Source: Anaerolineaceae bacterium (lineage in GTDB: Bacteria; Chloroflexota; Anaerolineae; Anaerolineales; Anaerolineaceae). Taken from it: a stretch of 64,000 bases of DNA. Both the position numbers and the translations under genes were made by a program. Under the pieces are notes generated by a model. It was not told the origin of the DNA. It saw only the letters and a list, made by a program, of their open reading frames with translations, and ran no database searches. Location: the NCBI GenBank assembly GCA_030653365.1, contig JAURZL010000019.1:248001-312000 (forward strand), given 5' to 3'. Below are positions 1 to 9,041 of this stretch, in pieces. The stretch's first letter is position 1. Each line of letters starts with the position of its first letter.

Positions 1-1662
1 ACGGGCATGTGCTCCCCGGCTTTCTTTACGGGCTAATGCAGATTCGGCAGTGACCAAAGCCAAATCCAGCATATTTCCCAATTCCCACGTGTTTAATAGT
101 TCCATGTTGTAAATGGTGCTGGCATCCTGGGTGCGGACTTCGCTGTAACGTTGTCGTAATTCTTTCACTTTCTCCACAGCAAGAGCAAGTCCCTCTTCTG
201 TGCGAAATACACCGACATGGTCCATCATGACTGTTCGCATTTCCTGGCCGATTTTGGCAGGATTTTCTTTTCCACTTCCATTCCGCAAACGGTCAATCTG
301 TTCCTGTGTGAAAGCTATGGTATCCTCGGGCAGAACAGGATAATCAACACCTTTCGCATATTCAGCGGCTTTTATGCCGGCGTGTTTTCCAAACACTACC
401 AGGTCAACCAATGAGTTTGTCCCCAGACGGTTGGCACCATGCACCGAGACACAGGCGCACTCACCTGCAGCATACAAGCCTGGTACTATTGTGCCATTTT
501 CATCCATTAGCACCTCACCGAATTTATTTGTAGGAATACCTCCCATGGCATAATGGGCGGTTGGTTGCACAGGCATAGGATCTTTCACCGGGTCGACACC
601 CAGATATGTTCGACAGAAATCGGTAATATCCGGAATTTTGCTGGTAATTTCATCTGCAGTGACCCGATAAGGGCTGCCATCTGGGCGGGTGCGACCATCC
701 AGGGCTGCATATTTATTGATTACATCCGGGCGCGCATCCAGATAAACATAATTTTTGCCATCGATGCCATTCCCCGCTTTAACTTCTAAATATAAAGCCC
801 TGCTGACCACATCACGAGAAGCCAAATCCTTGATATTTGGTGCGTAGCGCTCCATGAAGCGTTCCCCCTTACCATTGATCAAGACCCCGCCTTCTCCGCG
901 CACTGCTTCCGTGATCAGAATGCCCAGTTTGATAATGCCGGTGGGGTGGAATTGGAAGAATTCCATATCCTCCATCGGTATTCCCCGGCGGGCTAACACG
1001 GCAGCACCATCTCCGGTGTAAGCATATGCGTTGGAAGTGATATCCCAGATTCGCCCATGCCCACCGGTGGCAAAAATGACCGCTTTGGCGTGAAACACAT
1101 GGATTTCACCGGTCGCCAGCTCCAGCGCTACCACGCCAGCGGTTTTGCCATCCTGCAGAATCAAATCCATGACATGAAACTCATTATAGAATTGGGTGTC
1201 ATTTTTAACGCATTGTTGAAACAGAGTTTGAAGGATCATATGACCCGTTCGGTCAGCTGCATAACAGGACCGGTGAACGGATTTACCAGTCTTATTGTTT
1301 GTGTGACCGCCAAATGGACGTTGGGTAATACGTCCTTCAGGTGTTCGCGAAAACGGCAAGCCAAAATGTTCGAGGTCATATACAGACTGAACAGCCTGTT
1401 CGCACATAAACTCGATCGCATCCTGATCACCGAGATAATCACTGCCTTTGACTGTATCATAGGCATGCCATTCCCAATGATCCTCTTCAATGTTTCCGAG
1501 AGCTGCACCAATTCCACCTTGCGCAGCCCCTGTATGTGATCGAATTGGGTATAGCTTGCTTACAACAGCTGTTTTTGCGTTTTGAGAGGCATACAGAGCA
1601 GCCATCAAACCTGCTCCACCACCTCCAACAATGATGACATCATAGTTATGGGTTTGTGACAT
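1..1662 (-). CDS. sdhA: Succinate dehydrogenase flavoprotein subunit, 3' end cut by window edge
   Basis: Oxidises succinate to fumarate with covalently bound FAD, as part of membrane complex II. Translation from the ATG at 1660-1662 starts [19 protein letters not shown], a Rossmann dinucleotide-binding motif, followed by [10 protein letters not shown], the segment that carries the FAD-linking histidine in this family. Further on are the substrate-side motifs HPTGI, RGEGG and HYAMGG, and [11 protein letters not shown]. 554 codons lie in the window and the family is usually about 580-600, so only the C-terminus is missing. A GGAGGG ribosome site precedes the start. It follows sdhC and a sdhD-like gene in one minus-strand operon. 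The iron-sulfur subunit gene is expected just beyond the left edge. Confidence 0.96.
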   Translation of the reverse strand, partial: MSQTHNYDVIIVGGGGAGLMAALYASQNAKTAVVSKLYPIRSHTGAAQGGIGAALGNIEEDHWEWHAYDTVKGSDYLGDQDAIEFMCEQAVQSVYDLEHFGLPFSRTPEGRITQRPFGGHTNNKTGKSVHRSCYAADRTGHMILQTLFQQCVKNDTQFYNEFHVMDLILQDGKTAGVVALELATGEIHVFHAKAVIFATGGHGRIWDITSNAYAYTGDGAAVLARRGIPMEDMEFFQFHPTGIIKLGILITEAVRGEGGVLINGKGERFMERYAPNIKDLASRDVVSRALYLEVKAGNGIDGKNYVYLDARPDVINKYAALDGRTRPDGSPYRVTADEITSKIPDITDFCRTYLGVDPVKDPMPVQPTAHYAMGGIPTNKFGEVLMDENGTIVPGLYAAGECACVSVHGANRLGTNSLVDLVVFGKHAGIKAAEYAKGVDYPVLPEDTIAFTQEQIDRLRNGSGKENPAKIGQEMRTVMMDHVGVFRTEEGLALAVEKVKELRQRYSEVRTQDASTIYNMELLNTWELGNMLDLALVTAESALARKESRGAHAR

Positions 1663-1671
1663 TGACCCTCC

Positions 1672-2055
1672 TCAGGACATTGGACGAACGCCGCCGATCA
1701 GTGCAATGGCACCAATCGCGGTGATGATAAACCAGAATAAAAACAAGCCCCAGTGCATGAATTTTCTACCACGTTCACTATGAATAAAATCATTGAGAAC
1801 CTGACGGATACCATTGACTCCATGGGCAAAGGCAAATGCCAATAGCAATGCATCATAAATGCGCCAGCCAATACTCGCCCAACGCATCGCCACATAATCC
1901 AGGTCAATGCGATGGACTCCAACGATTACATCCTGCAGGATCAGATGTCCAAATACCAAAGGAATCAGCAACACAGCACTGTAGCGCATAAATGACCAGG
2001 ATTTTGTTTCAAAATTTGGTTTTGGTTTCGAAACGATTCTTGCGTTAGTCGTCAT
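1672..2055 (-). CDS. sdhD: Succinate dehydrogenase hydrophobic membrane anchor (SdhD-like)
   Basis: This 127-residue protein has three predicted membrane helices (about residues 27-50, 60-85 and 100-123). It contains the HGVNGIRQVLND segment typical of complex II anchor subunits, whose histidine commonly ligates heme b. With SdhC it anchors the catalytic subunits in the cytoplasmic membrane and forms the quinone site. The gene lies between sdhC and sdhA with about 10 bp on either side, which supports one transcript. Assignment as D rather than a second C-type subunit rests on gene order and length. Confidence 0.87.
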   Translation of the reverse strand: MTTNARIVSKPKPNFETKSWSFMRYSAVLLIPLVFGHLILQDVIVGVHRIDLDYVAMRWASIGWRIYDALLLAFAFAHGVNGIRQVLNDFIHSERGRKFMHWGLFLFWFIITAIGAIALIGGVRPMS

Positions 2056-2064
2056 AGTTTCCTC

Positions 2065-2484
2065 CTATCCACCAAACCAACCAAAATTATGATAGAGCAT
2101 GTTGTATAACATGATTGCCGAGGCTGGAATCCACATCAACAAGGTGATCAACATTGTGATCCTGGTGGAAAATCGTTGTTTAGGAATACTCCAGAGTCGC
2201 GGCGCGATCAAGTCAAAAAAAGCGATTCTAAGACCATTGACACCATGGAAAAACACACAAAAAACCAGACCAACCTCGGCAATCCCAAATAGTGTTGAGC
2301 GATAAAGATTTATGGCATGTTGATAAAGATCAGGGAAAAAATACACGAAGGAAGTATCAATGATGTGAACGGTCAGAAAAAGTGCTGTTCCAAGACCTGT
2401 GATGCGATGCAACAGGAAACTGTAATGTCCTTCCCTTCCGCGGTAACTGGCATACCCAGTTAACGTGGTTTTAATATTAGACAT
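2065..2484 (-). CDS. sdhC: Succinate dehydrogenase cytochrome b subunit
   Basis: This 139-residue integral membrane subunit has three helices. The segments SFLLHRITGLGTALFL and HGVNGLRIAFFD are diagnostic of the SdhC family: the first carries the Ser/Arg quinone-site residues and the histidines are candidate heme b ligands. It is the first gene of the minus-strand sdh operon, with a strong AAAGGAGG ribosome site before the ATG at 2482-2484. The region to the right is shared with the divergent ABC importer operon. Confidence 0.92.
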   Translation of the reverse strand: MSNIKTTLTGYASYRGREGHYSFLLHRITGLGTALFLTVHIIDTSFVYFFPDLYQHAINLYRSTLFGIAEVGLVFCVFFHGVNGLRIAFFDLIAPRLWSIPKQRFSTRITMLITLLMWIPASAIMLYNMLYHNFGWFGG

Positions 2485-2653
2485 TTTTGACCTCCTTTAT
2501 TGATTTGGACGATTTTATTGTAGCAATAATATTGAAAAAATGAAATAAAAATATTGGGTTTTTGAAGTTTAGATTCGATTTCAGCAAGGTATAATTACGA
2601 TGCAGGGTGGTGGGGTTTCCTTGACTTATAATCATATTCGGAGATGACATAAA

Positions 2654-3622
2654 ATGAACAAAAACAGTCGATTATCCTTCTGGAGCAGATTAGCTCTGTT
2701 AGTCTTTGTCCTCTCAATGTTATTAAGTGCTTGTGCACAAAAGACCAGTGAAAAATATAGTATAAAATTTGCAGTTTTGCCGATCATTGATTCTTTACCA
2801 ATGTATGTAGCCCAACAGGAAGGGATTTTTGAGGAATACAATCTGGACGTAGACCTGATACCGGTCAGTTCAGGTCCGGAACGCGATCAACTGGTTGCAG
2901 CCAATCAAATTGATGGCATGATCAATGAAGTGTTAACGACAATTCTAAATAATCGCACCAATAAAAATGTAGTGATTGTGCGTTTTGCGCGTGCTGCCAC
3001 TGCCGAGACACCATTATTCAGTATCATCGCCTCAGCCAAAAGTGGCATCACCACGGTTGAGCAATTAAAAGGTGTCAAAATAGGAATTTCTGAAGGAACT
3101 GTGATTGCTTATTTGACCGATCGAATGTTGCAGGAAGAAGGCTTCACCCAGGAAGAGATTGTCACCGTCGCAGTGCCGAAAATTCCGGACAGGTTAACCC
3201 TAATCAGCAATGGAGAGTTGGATTCAGGTACAATGCCGGAACCAGTAGCATCTTTATTGGCATTGCAAGGTGCAGCTGTTGTATTGGCGGATAATAAATA
3301 TCCGGAATTCAGCCACAGTACAATCGCCTTCCGAAATGCATTCGTAGAAGAAAATCCAGAGGCAGTAAAAGCATTTCTGGCTGCCATTGAAGAAGCAGTA
3401 GGTATCATTAACGCTGATCCAGCCAGATGGGAAGCAACGCTGGTGGATAATAATATCCTGCCGGTTCCTTTGCAGGGAAAGTTCAAAGTGCCCGTTTTTG
3501 TTACCGCTGGCGTACCCAGTCAGGCACAATATGAGGATGTTCTTGCCTGGGCATTGGATAAGGAATTACTCAGTGAAGAAGTCCCATATGAGCGATGCAT
3601 CGATCCAGAATTCTTACCTTAA
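2654..3622 (+). CDS. ABC transporter substrate-binding lipoprotein (NMT1/TauA-like)
   Basis: This extracytoplasmic solute receptor is 322 residues long. Residues 1-27 form a lipoprotein signal with lipobox LLSAC (Cys27). The mature protein resembles the NMT1/SsuA/TauA/ThiY superfamily: LPMYVAQQEGIFEEYNLDVDL near the start, then LKGVKIGISEG, and a type II periplasmic binding fold. It is followed by the ATPase and permease genes of the same importer. The ligand cannot be read from sequence; sulfonates, nitrate, pyrimidine precursors and other small organics are all handled by this family. The gene is divergent from sdhC. Confidence 0.87.
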   Translation: MNKNSRLSFWSRLALLVFVLSMLLSACAQKTSEKYSIKFAVLPIIDSLPMYVAQQEGIFEEYNLDVDLIPVSSGPERDQLVAANQIDGMINEVLTTILNNRTNKNVVIVRFARAATAETPLFSIIASAKSGITTVEQLKGVKIGISEGTVIAYLTDRMLQEEGFTQEEIVTVAVPKIPDRLTLISNGELDSGTMPEPVASLLALQGAAVVLADNKYPEFSHSTIAFRNAFVEENPEAVKAFLAAIEEAVGIINADPARWEATLVDNNILPVPLQGKFKVPVFVTAGVPSQAQYEDVLAWALDKELLSEEVPYERCIDPEFLP

Positions 3623-3640
3623 TGAAATCATGAGCAAAAA

Positions 3641-4402
3641 ATGATCCAGGTTAAAAATCTGAGCTTTGAATATGTAACCAGCCAGCCAGTTTTCCTGGAT
3701 TTTAACTGGTCGGTGAACAAAGGTGAGTCCTGGACGATTCTGGGTCCATCCGGGTGTGGAAAGAGTACGCTTTTATATCTGGTAGCAGGTTTAAGACAGG
3801 CACTTTTCGGTGAAATTCTGGTGGATGGTGAGAAGCTAATGCGCCCGAGGCCACAAAGTGGTTTGATCATCCAGGATTATGGGTTGTTACCCTGGGCATC
3901 CGTACGTGAAAATGTAGCGCTTGGATTAGAAGTCAGGCGTTTTTATGGTCCGGATGGTAAGCATGCCCCCATCGATGCAACCTTATCAGACCACGACATC
4001 GATTATTGGCTGGATCAACTCGGGCTGACAAATCAATCCGAAAATTTTCCTGGACAAATCTCCGGGGGACAAAGGCAACGAACAGCAATTGCCCGCACGT
4101 TGGTATTAAAACCTGACCTTCTGCTCATGGATGAGCCATTTTCTTCATTGGATGCGCCAACCCGGGAAAGCCTGCAGACTCTGGTGATTGATTTATGGAA
4201 AGAACATGACCTGACTCTGATAACAGTTACGCACTCAATTGAAGAAGCAGCCATCTTGGGTCAAAGAATTCTATTGTTAAATAACCCCCCGAATTTATCA
4301 GCCAATGTCATCGAAAATAATAGTTTTGGAAAAGCTGAAGTGCGATCTGATCCGGAGTACCTGAAATTATGTCAAATTTTAAGGGAGCAATTGTCAAGAT
4401 AA
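3641..4402 (+). CDS. ABC transporter ATP-binding protein, NitT/TauT type
   Basis: This 253-residue nucleotide-binding subunit energises the importer. Walker A is GPSGCGKST near residue 35, the Q-loop is IQDYGLLPW, the signature is SGGQRQR, Walker B is LLLMDEPFSSLD, and the switch histidine is in VTHSIEEA. All motifs are intact. The ATG at 3641 is 18 bp after the receptor gene. An ATG at 3630 in another frame closes after four codons and is not used. The stop codon overlaps the most likely start of the permease in a TAATG arrangement, implying translational coupling. Confidence 0.93.
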   Translation: MIQVKNLSFEYVTSQPVFLDFNWSVNKGESWTILGPSGCGKSTLLYLVAGLRQALFGEILVDGEKLMRPRPQSGLIIQDYGLLPWASVRENVALGLEVRRFYGPDGKHAPIDATLSDHDIDYWLDQLGLTNQSENFPGQISGGQRQRTAIARTLVLKPDLLLMDEPFSSLDAPTRESLQTLVIDLWKEHDLTLITVTHSIEEAAILGQRILLLNNPPNLSANVIENNSFGKAEVRSDPEYLKLCQILREQLSR

Positions 4403-5142
4403 TGCGGGGAAGAACGGTTTTATTGGCATTGGCATTACTGATCCTGTTATGGCAATTGTTAGCATGGATTGTCAATCTTGCAATTTTGCCAACTCCCTGG
4501 ATGGTGGGTCAGACATTAATCCGCGAGCTAGGACGAGATTTACCAGGGCATTTTCTGGCTAGCTTCTGGCGGGTTTTTGCCAGCACCCTATTGGCAATCA
4601 TTTTTGCTTCACCTTTGGGACTGATGTTGGGACAATCAAAACCACTCAACCGATTCTTTGCTCCAGTTATTTATTTGTTGTATCCCATTCCGAAAGTTGT
4701 GCTGCTACCAATTGTTGTACTTTTTTTGGGAATAGGTGATATTTCAAAAATTTTTATGATCTTTCTGATCCTCTTTTTTCAGATCCTTGTTCTCGTTCGC
4801 GACCAGGCAGTTACCTTACGACCAGAATTGATTCAGAGCGTACGCAGCCTTGGTGCAGGCAGACGGGCATTATTCCGATTTGTATATCTGCCTGCCAGTA
4901 TTCCCGCTATATTGACTGCTTTAAGACAGTCCGTTGGAACAGCAGTAGCAGTGCTATATGTAGCTGAATTGTTCGCCACACAGAAGGGCCTCGGGTATTA
5001 TATTTACCTCAAAGGATCAAATTTATTTGATTATCCTGCCATGTATGCAGGGGTGGTGGCGATGAGTGTCCTTGGTTTTGGATTGTATTTTGTGGTCGAT
5101 TGGCTAGAACGAAAACTATGCCCTTGGCAGTTTGCAAGTTAG
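4402..5142 (+). CDS. ABC transporter permease, NitT/TauT type
   Basis: Membrane-spanning subunit of the importer encoded with the two preceding genes. It has about six hydrophobic helices and the cytoplasmic coupling loop (EAA loop) around SVRSLGAGRRALFRFVYLPASIP, of the BPD_transp_1 family. I place the start at the ATG at 4402, which shares its A with the upstream TAA stop. An in-frame ATG at 4369 would add 11 residues and overlap the ATPase by 34 bp, but has no ribosome site. The substrate is unknown. Confidence 0.9.
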   Translation: MRGRTVLLALALLILLWQLLAWIVNLAILPTPWMVGQTLIRELGRDLPGHFLASFWRVFASTLLAIIFASPLGLMLGQSKPLNRFFAPVIYLLYPIPKVVLLPIVVLFLGIGDISKIFMIFLILFFQILVLVRDQAVTLRPELIQSVRSLGAGRRALFRFVYLPASIPAILTALRQSVGTAVAVLYVAELFATQKGLGYYIYLKGSNLFDYPAMYAGVVAMSVLGFGLYFVVDWLERKLCPWQFAS

Positions 5143-5170
5143 CAAAAAAACCTTATGATAATTTCAGTCG

Positions 5171-5208
5171 ACACTAAAGTTTAATTGGAATTACTGTTTC
5201 TTTAGTGT
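5171..5208. repeat. 9-bp inverted repeat between importer operon and DUF4180 gene
   Basis: ACACTAAAG at 5171-5179 is repeated in inverted orientation as CTTTAGTGT at 5200-5208, separated by 20 bases. It lies in the 100 bp between the importer permease and the DUF4180 gene, just before AT-rich sequence resembling a -10 region. It could be an operator or a weak terminator; sequence alone does not decide. Confidence 0.35.
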
Positions 5209-5242
5209 TCGATATAAAATAATCATAGAAGGAAAGATCTCA

Positions 5243-5605
5243 ATGAACGCGATCAGAATTCATATAGATCAAGGGGATTACATCATTTGCCAGCCAGGCA
5301 GCGGTTTGATATCTACGGAACAGGATATCCTTGATTTGCTCGCTCAAGGGTATGATTTAGACCAGAATCGACTGATCGTTCATAGCACCGAGCTACATCC
5401 CGACTTTTTTAATCTAAAATCTGGTCTTCTAGGGAGCATCTTTTTAAAACTCTCAAACTACCAGGTGAAGACAGCTTTTATTGTGGAAATGAAAAAGATA
5501 CAGAGTGAACGATTTCATGAACTCATATATGAGCATAAGCGCAGCCGTGAAATTCGATTCTTCGAAGATCTGGCAAGCGCAGAACAATGGTTATTTCAGG
5601 AATGA
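5243..5605 (+). CDS. DUF4180 domain protein
   Basis: This 120-residue soluble protein matches the DUF4180 pattern: an N-terminal segment with a conserved DLL...GYD stretch, then HPDFFNLKSGLLGSI, a middle NYQ strand, ERFHELIYEHKRSREIRF and a C-terminal SAEQWLF. The biochemical function of the family is unknown. The start has an AGAAGGAAAG ribosome site. It ends 8 bp before the cysteine desulfurase gene, so the two are probably cotranscribed. No catalytic residues can be named. Confidence 0.75.
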   Translation: MNAIRIHIDQGDYIICQPGSGLISTEQDILDLLAQGYDLDQNRLIVHSTELHPDFFNLKSGLLGSIFLKLSNYQVKTAFIVEMKKIQSERFHELIYEHKRSREIRFFEDLASAEQWLFQE

Positions 5606-5612
5606 GTAGAAA

Positions 5613-6761
5613 ATGAAGAAACCAATATATCTGGATTACAACGCGACCACACCAATCGCGAAGGAAGTGGCAGATGCCATGTTGCCCTATTTGTATGATC
5701 ATTTTGGCAATCCTTCCAGCAGCCATCGTTTTGGAGTGCAAGCTAAATTGGCAATCGATCTCGCTCGCCGCCAGGTTGCTGATTTACTGGGTGCACAATC
5801 AGTTGAAATAATTTTTACCAGCGGTGGAACCGAAGCGAACAATCATGCCATTCGAGGATATTGTTATAAAAATCAGGCAAATGGTAAACATATCATTACG
5901 TCAGCCATTGAACACCCAGCAGTTTTGGAAGTTTGCCGGGATCTTGAACGGGAAGGATTTGATCTGACCATTTTACCGGTGGATGAGTTTGGGCAGGTCA
6001 GTCCCTATGATCTCGAAGCAGCGATTCGTCTGGATACGATTCTCATCACCATTATGCATGCCAATAACGAAGTCGGTACCTTGCAGCCTATCAAAGAGCT
6101 GGCATTAATAGCCAGGCAACATGGGATTGCATTTCACACCGATGCTGCGCAATCGATTGGAAAAATTCCCATACAGGTGAATGATCTAGGCGTCGATATG
6201 CTCTCGATTGCCGGGCACAAGCTTTATGCCCCTAAAGGGGTTGGGGTGCTTTATGTTCGCAATGGAATCGAACTCAAAAATTTGATGTTTGGGGCAGGTC
6301 ATGAAAGCGGACGACGGCCTGGTACCGAGAATCTGCTAGAGATTGTCGGATTAGGCAAAGCCTGTGCAATTGCCAAGCGCGATATGCAGACCAACCAGCT
6401 ACATCTACTAGAAATGAGAAATTTTCTTTTTACGGAAATAAAAAAATCAATTGGGGATAAACGGATTCGTATCAATGGACATCCTGAACAACGCTTACCG
6501 AATACACTAAGTCTGGGCATACGTGGGATTGAAGCTCATCAAATCCTGAATCAAATCAATGACCTGATTGCTATCTCCGCAGGTTCTGCCTGCCATGCTG
6601 ATTCAATTACCATTTCATCTGTGTTACAAGCCATGCAGGTACCAATTAATTGGGCTCAGGGAACCCTTCGTTTTTCTGTTGGACGGGAAACGACCCGTGA
6701 AGAAATTATCCTTGCAGTTACCATTATCAGCAAAGCATTTGGACCCACCAATATCCCATAA
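5613..6761 (+). CDS. Cysteine desulfurase (NifS/IscS family)
   Basis: PLP-dependent enzyme that releases sulfur from L-cysteine as an enzyme persulfide for Fe-S clusters or thiolated cofactors. The 382 residues begin YLDYNATTP, the usual family start. It has TSGGTEANNHAIRG for cofactor phosphate binding, the HTDAAQSIGK stretch, and the PLP lysine in SIAGHKLYAPKGVG. SAGSACHAD contains the active-site cysteine on a short loop. It follows the DUF4180 gene by 8 bp with no iscU or sufU nearby, so the acceptor is unclear. nifS-like, iscS-like and sufS-like naming cannot be settled here. Confidence 0.92.
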   Translation: MKKPIYLDYNATTPIAKEVADAMLPYLYDHFGNPSSSHRFGVQAKLAIDLARRQVADLLGAQSVEIIFTSGGTEANNHAIRGYCYKNQANGKHIITSAIEHPAVLEVCRDLEREGFDLTILPVDEFGQVSPYDLEAAIRLDTILITIMHANNEVGTLQPIKELALIARQHGIAFHTDAAQSIGKIPIQVNDLGVDMLSIAGHKLYAPKGVGVLYVRNGIELKNLMFGAGHESGRRPGTENLLEIVGLGKACAIAKRDMQTNQLHLLEMRNFLFTEIKKSIGDKRIRINGHPEQRLPNTLSLGIRGIEAHQILNQINDLIAISAGSACHADSITISSVLQAMQVPINWAQGTLRFSVGRETTREEIILAVTIISKAFGPTNIP

Positions 6762-6803
6762 ATTCAAATTAATTGTTTCACTTTAATACAATAAGCTTGG
6801 TAC

Positions 6804-6835
6804 GTGTTTTTGACGGTGATGGCTGTTAAAAACAC
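6804..6835. repeat. GTGTTTTTG hairpin, copy 1
   Basis: GTGTTTTTGACGG (6804-6816) pairs with CTGTTAAAAACAC (6823-6835), including two G-U pairs, around a 6-base loop. It sits 43 bp after the cysteine desulfurase stop and could terminate that transcript. The same GTGTTTTTG...AAAACAC stem outline recurs at 15709 and 23480. Confidence 0.5.
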
Positions 6836-6876
6836 CCTGACAGTTTATTCTTGAAAAGATACCAATAAATTCCATC

Positions 6877-6904
6877 TTGACAAAAAAATAGAATTATGTA
6901 AAAT
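6877..6904 (+). promoter_or_regulatory. Promoter of arsR-type gene
   Basis: A consensus TTGACA at 6877-6882 is followed after 16 bp by TAAAAT at 6899-6904, preceded by TG in extended -10 fashion. The predicted start of transcription falls inside the palindrome at 6904-6927, so binding there would block the promoter. Confidence 0.65.
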
Positions 6905-6927
6905 TAATTCGATAATTATCGAATTAA
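6904..6927. promoter_or_regulatory. Perfect 24-bp palindromic operator
   Basis: The half-site TTAATTCGATAA is followed immediately by its exact reverse complement. The palindrome overlaps the end of the -10 box and the transcription start of the arsR-type gene that begins at 6948. ArsR/SmtB dimers bind AT-rich palindromes of this kind, so autorepression is likely. Confidence 0.75.
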
Positions 6928-6947
6928 ATAAACGAGAATGGATAAAG

Positions 6948-7529
6948 ATGGAAAATGATGAAAAGATACAGGAACTGATTAATTTTTTTAAAGCATTGGC
7001 TGACCCAAATCGCCTGAAAATAATTGGGCTTTTGGCACAGCAGGATTTATCAGTGGAACAAATAGCAGAAATGTTGGCGGTATCTCCTTCAACCATTTCA
7101 CACCATCTGTCCCGCTTAAGTAAATCCGGTTTGGTCTCAGCACGAGCTGAGAGTTATTACAACATTTACACGCTCAATGCGAAACGGCTTGAGTCATTAT
7201 CAAAAGAATTGTTGGCACCGGATCAATTGCCAACATTTGTTCGAGAGGTTAATATGGACGCGTATGATCAAAAAGTAGTGAAAAATTTTACCAACCCGGA
7301 TGGGACTTTGAAAGCCATCCCAGGGCAAATGAAAAAAATGAAAGCAATCCTTTTATATATATTGCCTGATTTTGAACCTGGACGGCGATATCCGGAAAAG
7401 GAAGTTAATCAAATTTTGGAGCGTTTTCACGAGGATTATGCCCAATTACGTCGGAATTTAATTGATACCGGGTTAATGAAGCGTGAAAACGGTATGTATT
7501 GGTTGGCTGAACAGCCACAAGCAAGTTAA
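6948..7529 (+). CDS. ArsR-family regulator fused to DUF2087
   Basis: This 193-residue transcription factor has an N-terminal winged helix (about residues 8-80), with ALADPNRLKIIGLLAQ and the recognition helix in VSPSTISHHLSRLSKSGLV. The C-terminal DUF2087 domain (about 105-185) shows GTLKAIPGQMKKMKAILLYIL and RRYPEKEVNQIL. No cysteine pair of the metal-sensing ArsR type is present, so the inducer is probably not a metal bound at the classic site. A palindromic operator overlaps its own promoter. No obvious target gene adjoins, so autoregulation is the only visible role. Confidence 0.85.
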   Translation: MENDEKIQELINFFKALADPNRLKIIGLLAQQDLSVEQIAEMLAVSPSTISHHLSRLSKSGLVSARAESYYNIYTLNAKRLESLSKELLAPDQLPTFVREVNMDAYDQKVVKNFTNPDGTLKAIPGQMKKMKAILLYILPDFEPGRRYPEKEVNQILERFHEDYAQLRRNLIDTGLMKRENGMYWLAEQPQAS

Positions 7530-7533
7530 TAAT

Positions 7534-7564
7534 GAGACAACATCTTTAAAACGGATGTTGTCTC
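7534..7564. terminator. Bidirectional terminator-like hairpin
   Basis: GAGACAACATC (7534-7544) pairs perfectly with GATGTTGTCTC (7554-7564) over 11 bp, followed by TTTC. It lies between two convergent genes, and its right arm extends into the 3' end of the minus-strand gene. Confidence 0.6.
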
Positions 7565-8019
7565 TTTCGTCGGGACATTGCACGATCCATTAATGACTGC
7601 CAGATGGCATCCGGTTTCCAAATTTTTAGAACATCTTGATAAGCATCCTCCTGATCTTCATGTAGATAAATTACCCGATATAAAAACACAAACACAGATA
7701 CGCGCATGTTAAGGACACAGTGCACAAAGGTTTTTGATTCATGAAATTGCTGCATGGATTCAAAAAACTGGTCCAGATCGGAGATAGTTGGATTTTCCCA
7801 CACCACTGGGATATGAATGTACTTCATCTTTAGAGTGGTAACGAGATTGCCTTCATCCGAAATAGTTCCCGGTGATTCATTCAACGCCAGATTAATTACC
7901 ACTTGATAACCATTATCAGCAATGCAGTTTAATTGAGTTCTCAACGGCATACCAGCTGTTCCCAATCGAGAATTTATTTCAAGGTAATTGGTTATTGAAG
8001 CGATCTCTGAAGCTGACAT
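7546..8019 (-). CDS. Dual-specificity phosphatase-like protein (DUF442/protein tyrosine phosphatase family)
   Basis: 157 residues with the layout of the small tyrosine-phosphatase-like family that includes DUF442. An N-terminal RLGTAGMPLRTQL segment is followed by a VINLAL strand, and HCVLNMRVS carries the nucleophilic cysteine and phosphate-binding arginine (C-x4-R spacing, as in DUF442 proteins). The aspartate general acid is uncertain. The ATG abuts the stop of the aldo/keto reductase gene upstream, so the pair is cotranscribed. The natural substrate is unknown. Confidence 0.7.
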   Translation of the reverse strand: MSASEIASITNYLEINSRLGTAGMPLRTQLNCIADNGYQVVINLALNESPGTISDEGNLVTTLKMKYIHIPVVWENPTISDLDQFFESMQQFHESKTFVHCVLNMRVSVFVFLYRVIYLHEDQEDAYQDVLKIWKPDAIWQSLMDRAMSRRKRQHPF

Positions 8020-9033
8020 TTATGCTGACAGAATCTGCTCAATTTTTTCCAATACATCACCTGAAAGAGCGGATTTCATTGTTCCCGAGACAATTTCCTC
8101 AATTTGAGCTGGGCGAGAAGCACCGATTAATGCTGAAGTAACCGCACGCTGACGTAAAGTCCAGTTGACAGCCAATTGTGCCAGACTGAGATCATTATCA
8201 GCAGCAATCTGGTTAAGCTTTAATACTTTTTCAAGCACTTCGGGGGTGATGTTTTCTGGTTTTAAAAAAGTGACTGGTTTTCCTGCCCGTGAATCGGTGG
8301 GAATTCCTTGTAAATATTTATTACTCAGGATCCCCTGTGCTAAAGGTGAAAAGACAATACAACCTACACCTTCCTCATCAAGAATATTTATTAGTTCCTT
8401 TTCAATCCAGCGATCAAACATATTATAGTTAGGCTGGTGGATCAGGCAGGGTGTTCCCAATTGTCTCAGCATTTGGATTGCCAGACGAGCTTCTTTAGGA
8501 CGGTAATTTGAAATGCCTACATAGAGCGCACGACCGCTCCGAACAATAAAATCCAATGCTCCCATGGTTTCTTCAAGGGGAGTGTCCGGATCAGGCCGGT
8601 GGTGATAGAAAATATCTACATAATCCAGTCCCATGCGTTGGAGACTCTGATCCAGACTGGCAACCAGATACTTTCTTGATCCCCATTCTCCATAGGGTCC
8701 TGGCCACATGTCGTACCCTGCTTTGCTGGAGATGATTAATTCATCGCGGTATGGGCGGAAATCCTTTGGAAAGATTTTTCCAAAAGTTTCTTCTGCACTT
8801 CCATAGGGTGGACCATAATTATTTGCAAGATCGAAATGAGTAATTCCCAGATTGAAGGCTGTCCGTAGCATTGCCCGGCAATTTTCGATTGGATCGACCC
8901 CTCCAAAATTATGCCACAACCCCAGAGAAATTAAAGGTAATTGAATACCGCTGCGACCACAGCGCCGGTATTCAATGGATTGATAGCGTTCCGGGTCAGG
9001 GTAATATTCTTTAGAAACAGGTAAGATTGCCAT
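8020..9033 (-). CDS. Aldo/keto reductase, L-glyceraldehyde 3-phosphate reductase (YghZ/Gpr)-like
   Basis: NADPH-dependent TIM-barrel reductase, 337 residues. The catalytic tetrad is visible: Asp and Tyr in FDLANNYGPPYG, Lys in SSKAGY and His in YHHRPD. The N-terminal YRRCGRSGIQLPLISLGLWHNFG matches the Gpr/YghZ branch of AKR14, which reduces L-glyceraldehyde 3-phosphate and methylglyoxal. The C-terminal SALIGASRPAQIEE is the cofactor-phosphate site. It lies just after ppk on the minus strand and directly before the phosphatase-like gene. Physiological substrate is inferred from family only. Confidence 0.87.
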   Translation of the reverse strand: MAILPVSKEYYPDPERYQSIEYRRCGRSGIQLPLISLGLWHNFGGVDPIENCRAMLRTAFNLGITHFDLANNYGPPYGSAEETFGKIFPKDFRPYRDELIISSKAGYDMWPGPYGEWGSRKYLVASLDQSLQRMGLDYVDIFYHHRPDPDTPLEETMGALDFIVRSGRALYVGISNYRPKEARLAIQMLRQLGTPCLIHQPNYNMFDRWIEKELINILDEEGVGCIVFSPLAQGILSNKYLQGIPTDSRAGKPVTFLKPENITPEVLEKVLKLNQIAADNDLSLAQLAVNWTLRQRAVTSALIGASRPAQIEEIVSGTMKSALSGDVLEKIEQILSA

Positions 9034-9041
9034 AATACCTC

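Noticed and set aside
1057..1539. 160-codon plus-strand frame within sdhA
   Set aside because: Entirely antisense to conserved SdhA motifs; composition is that of a mirrored gene.
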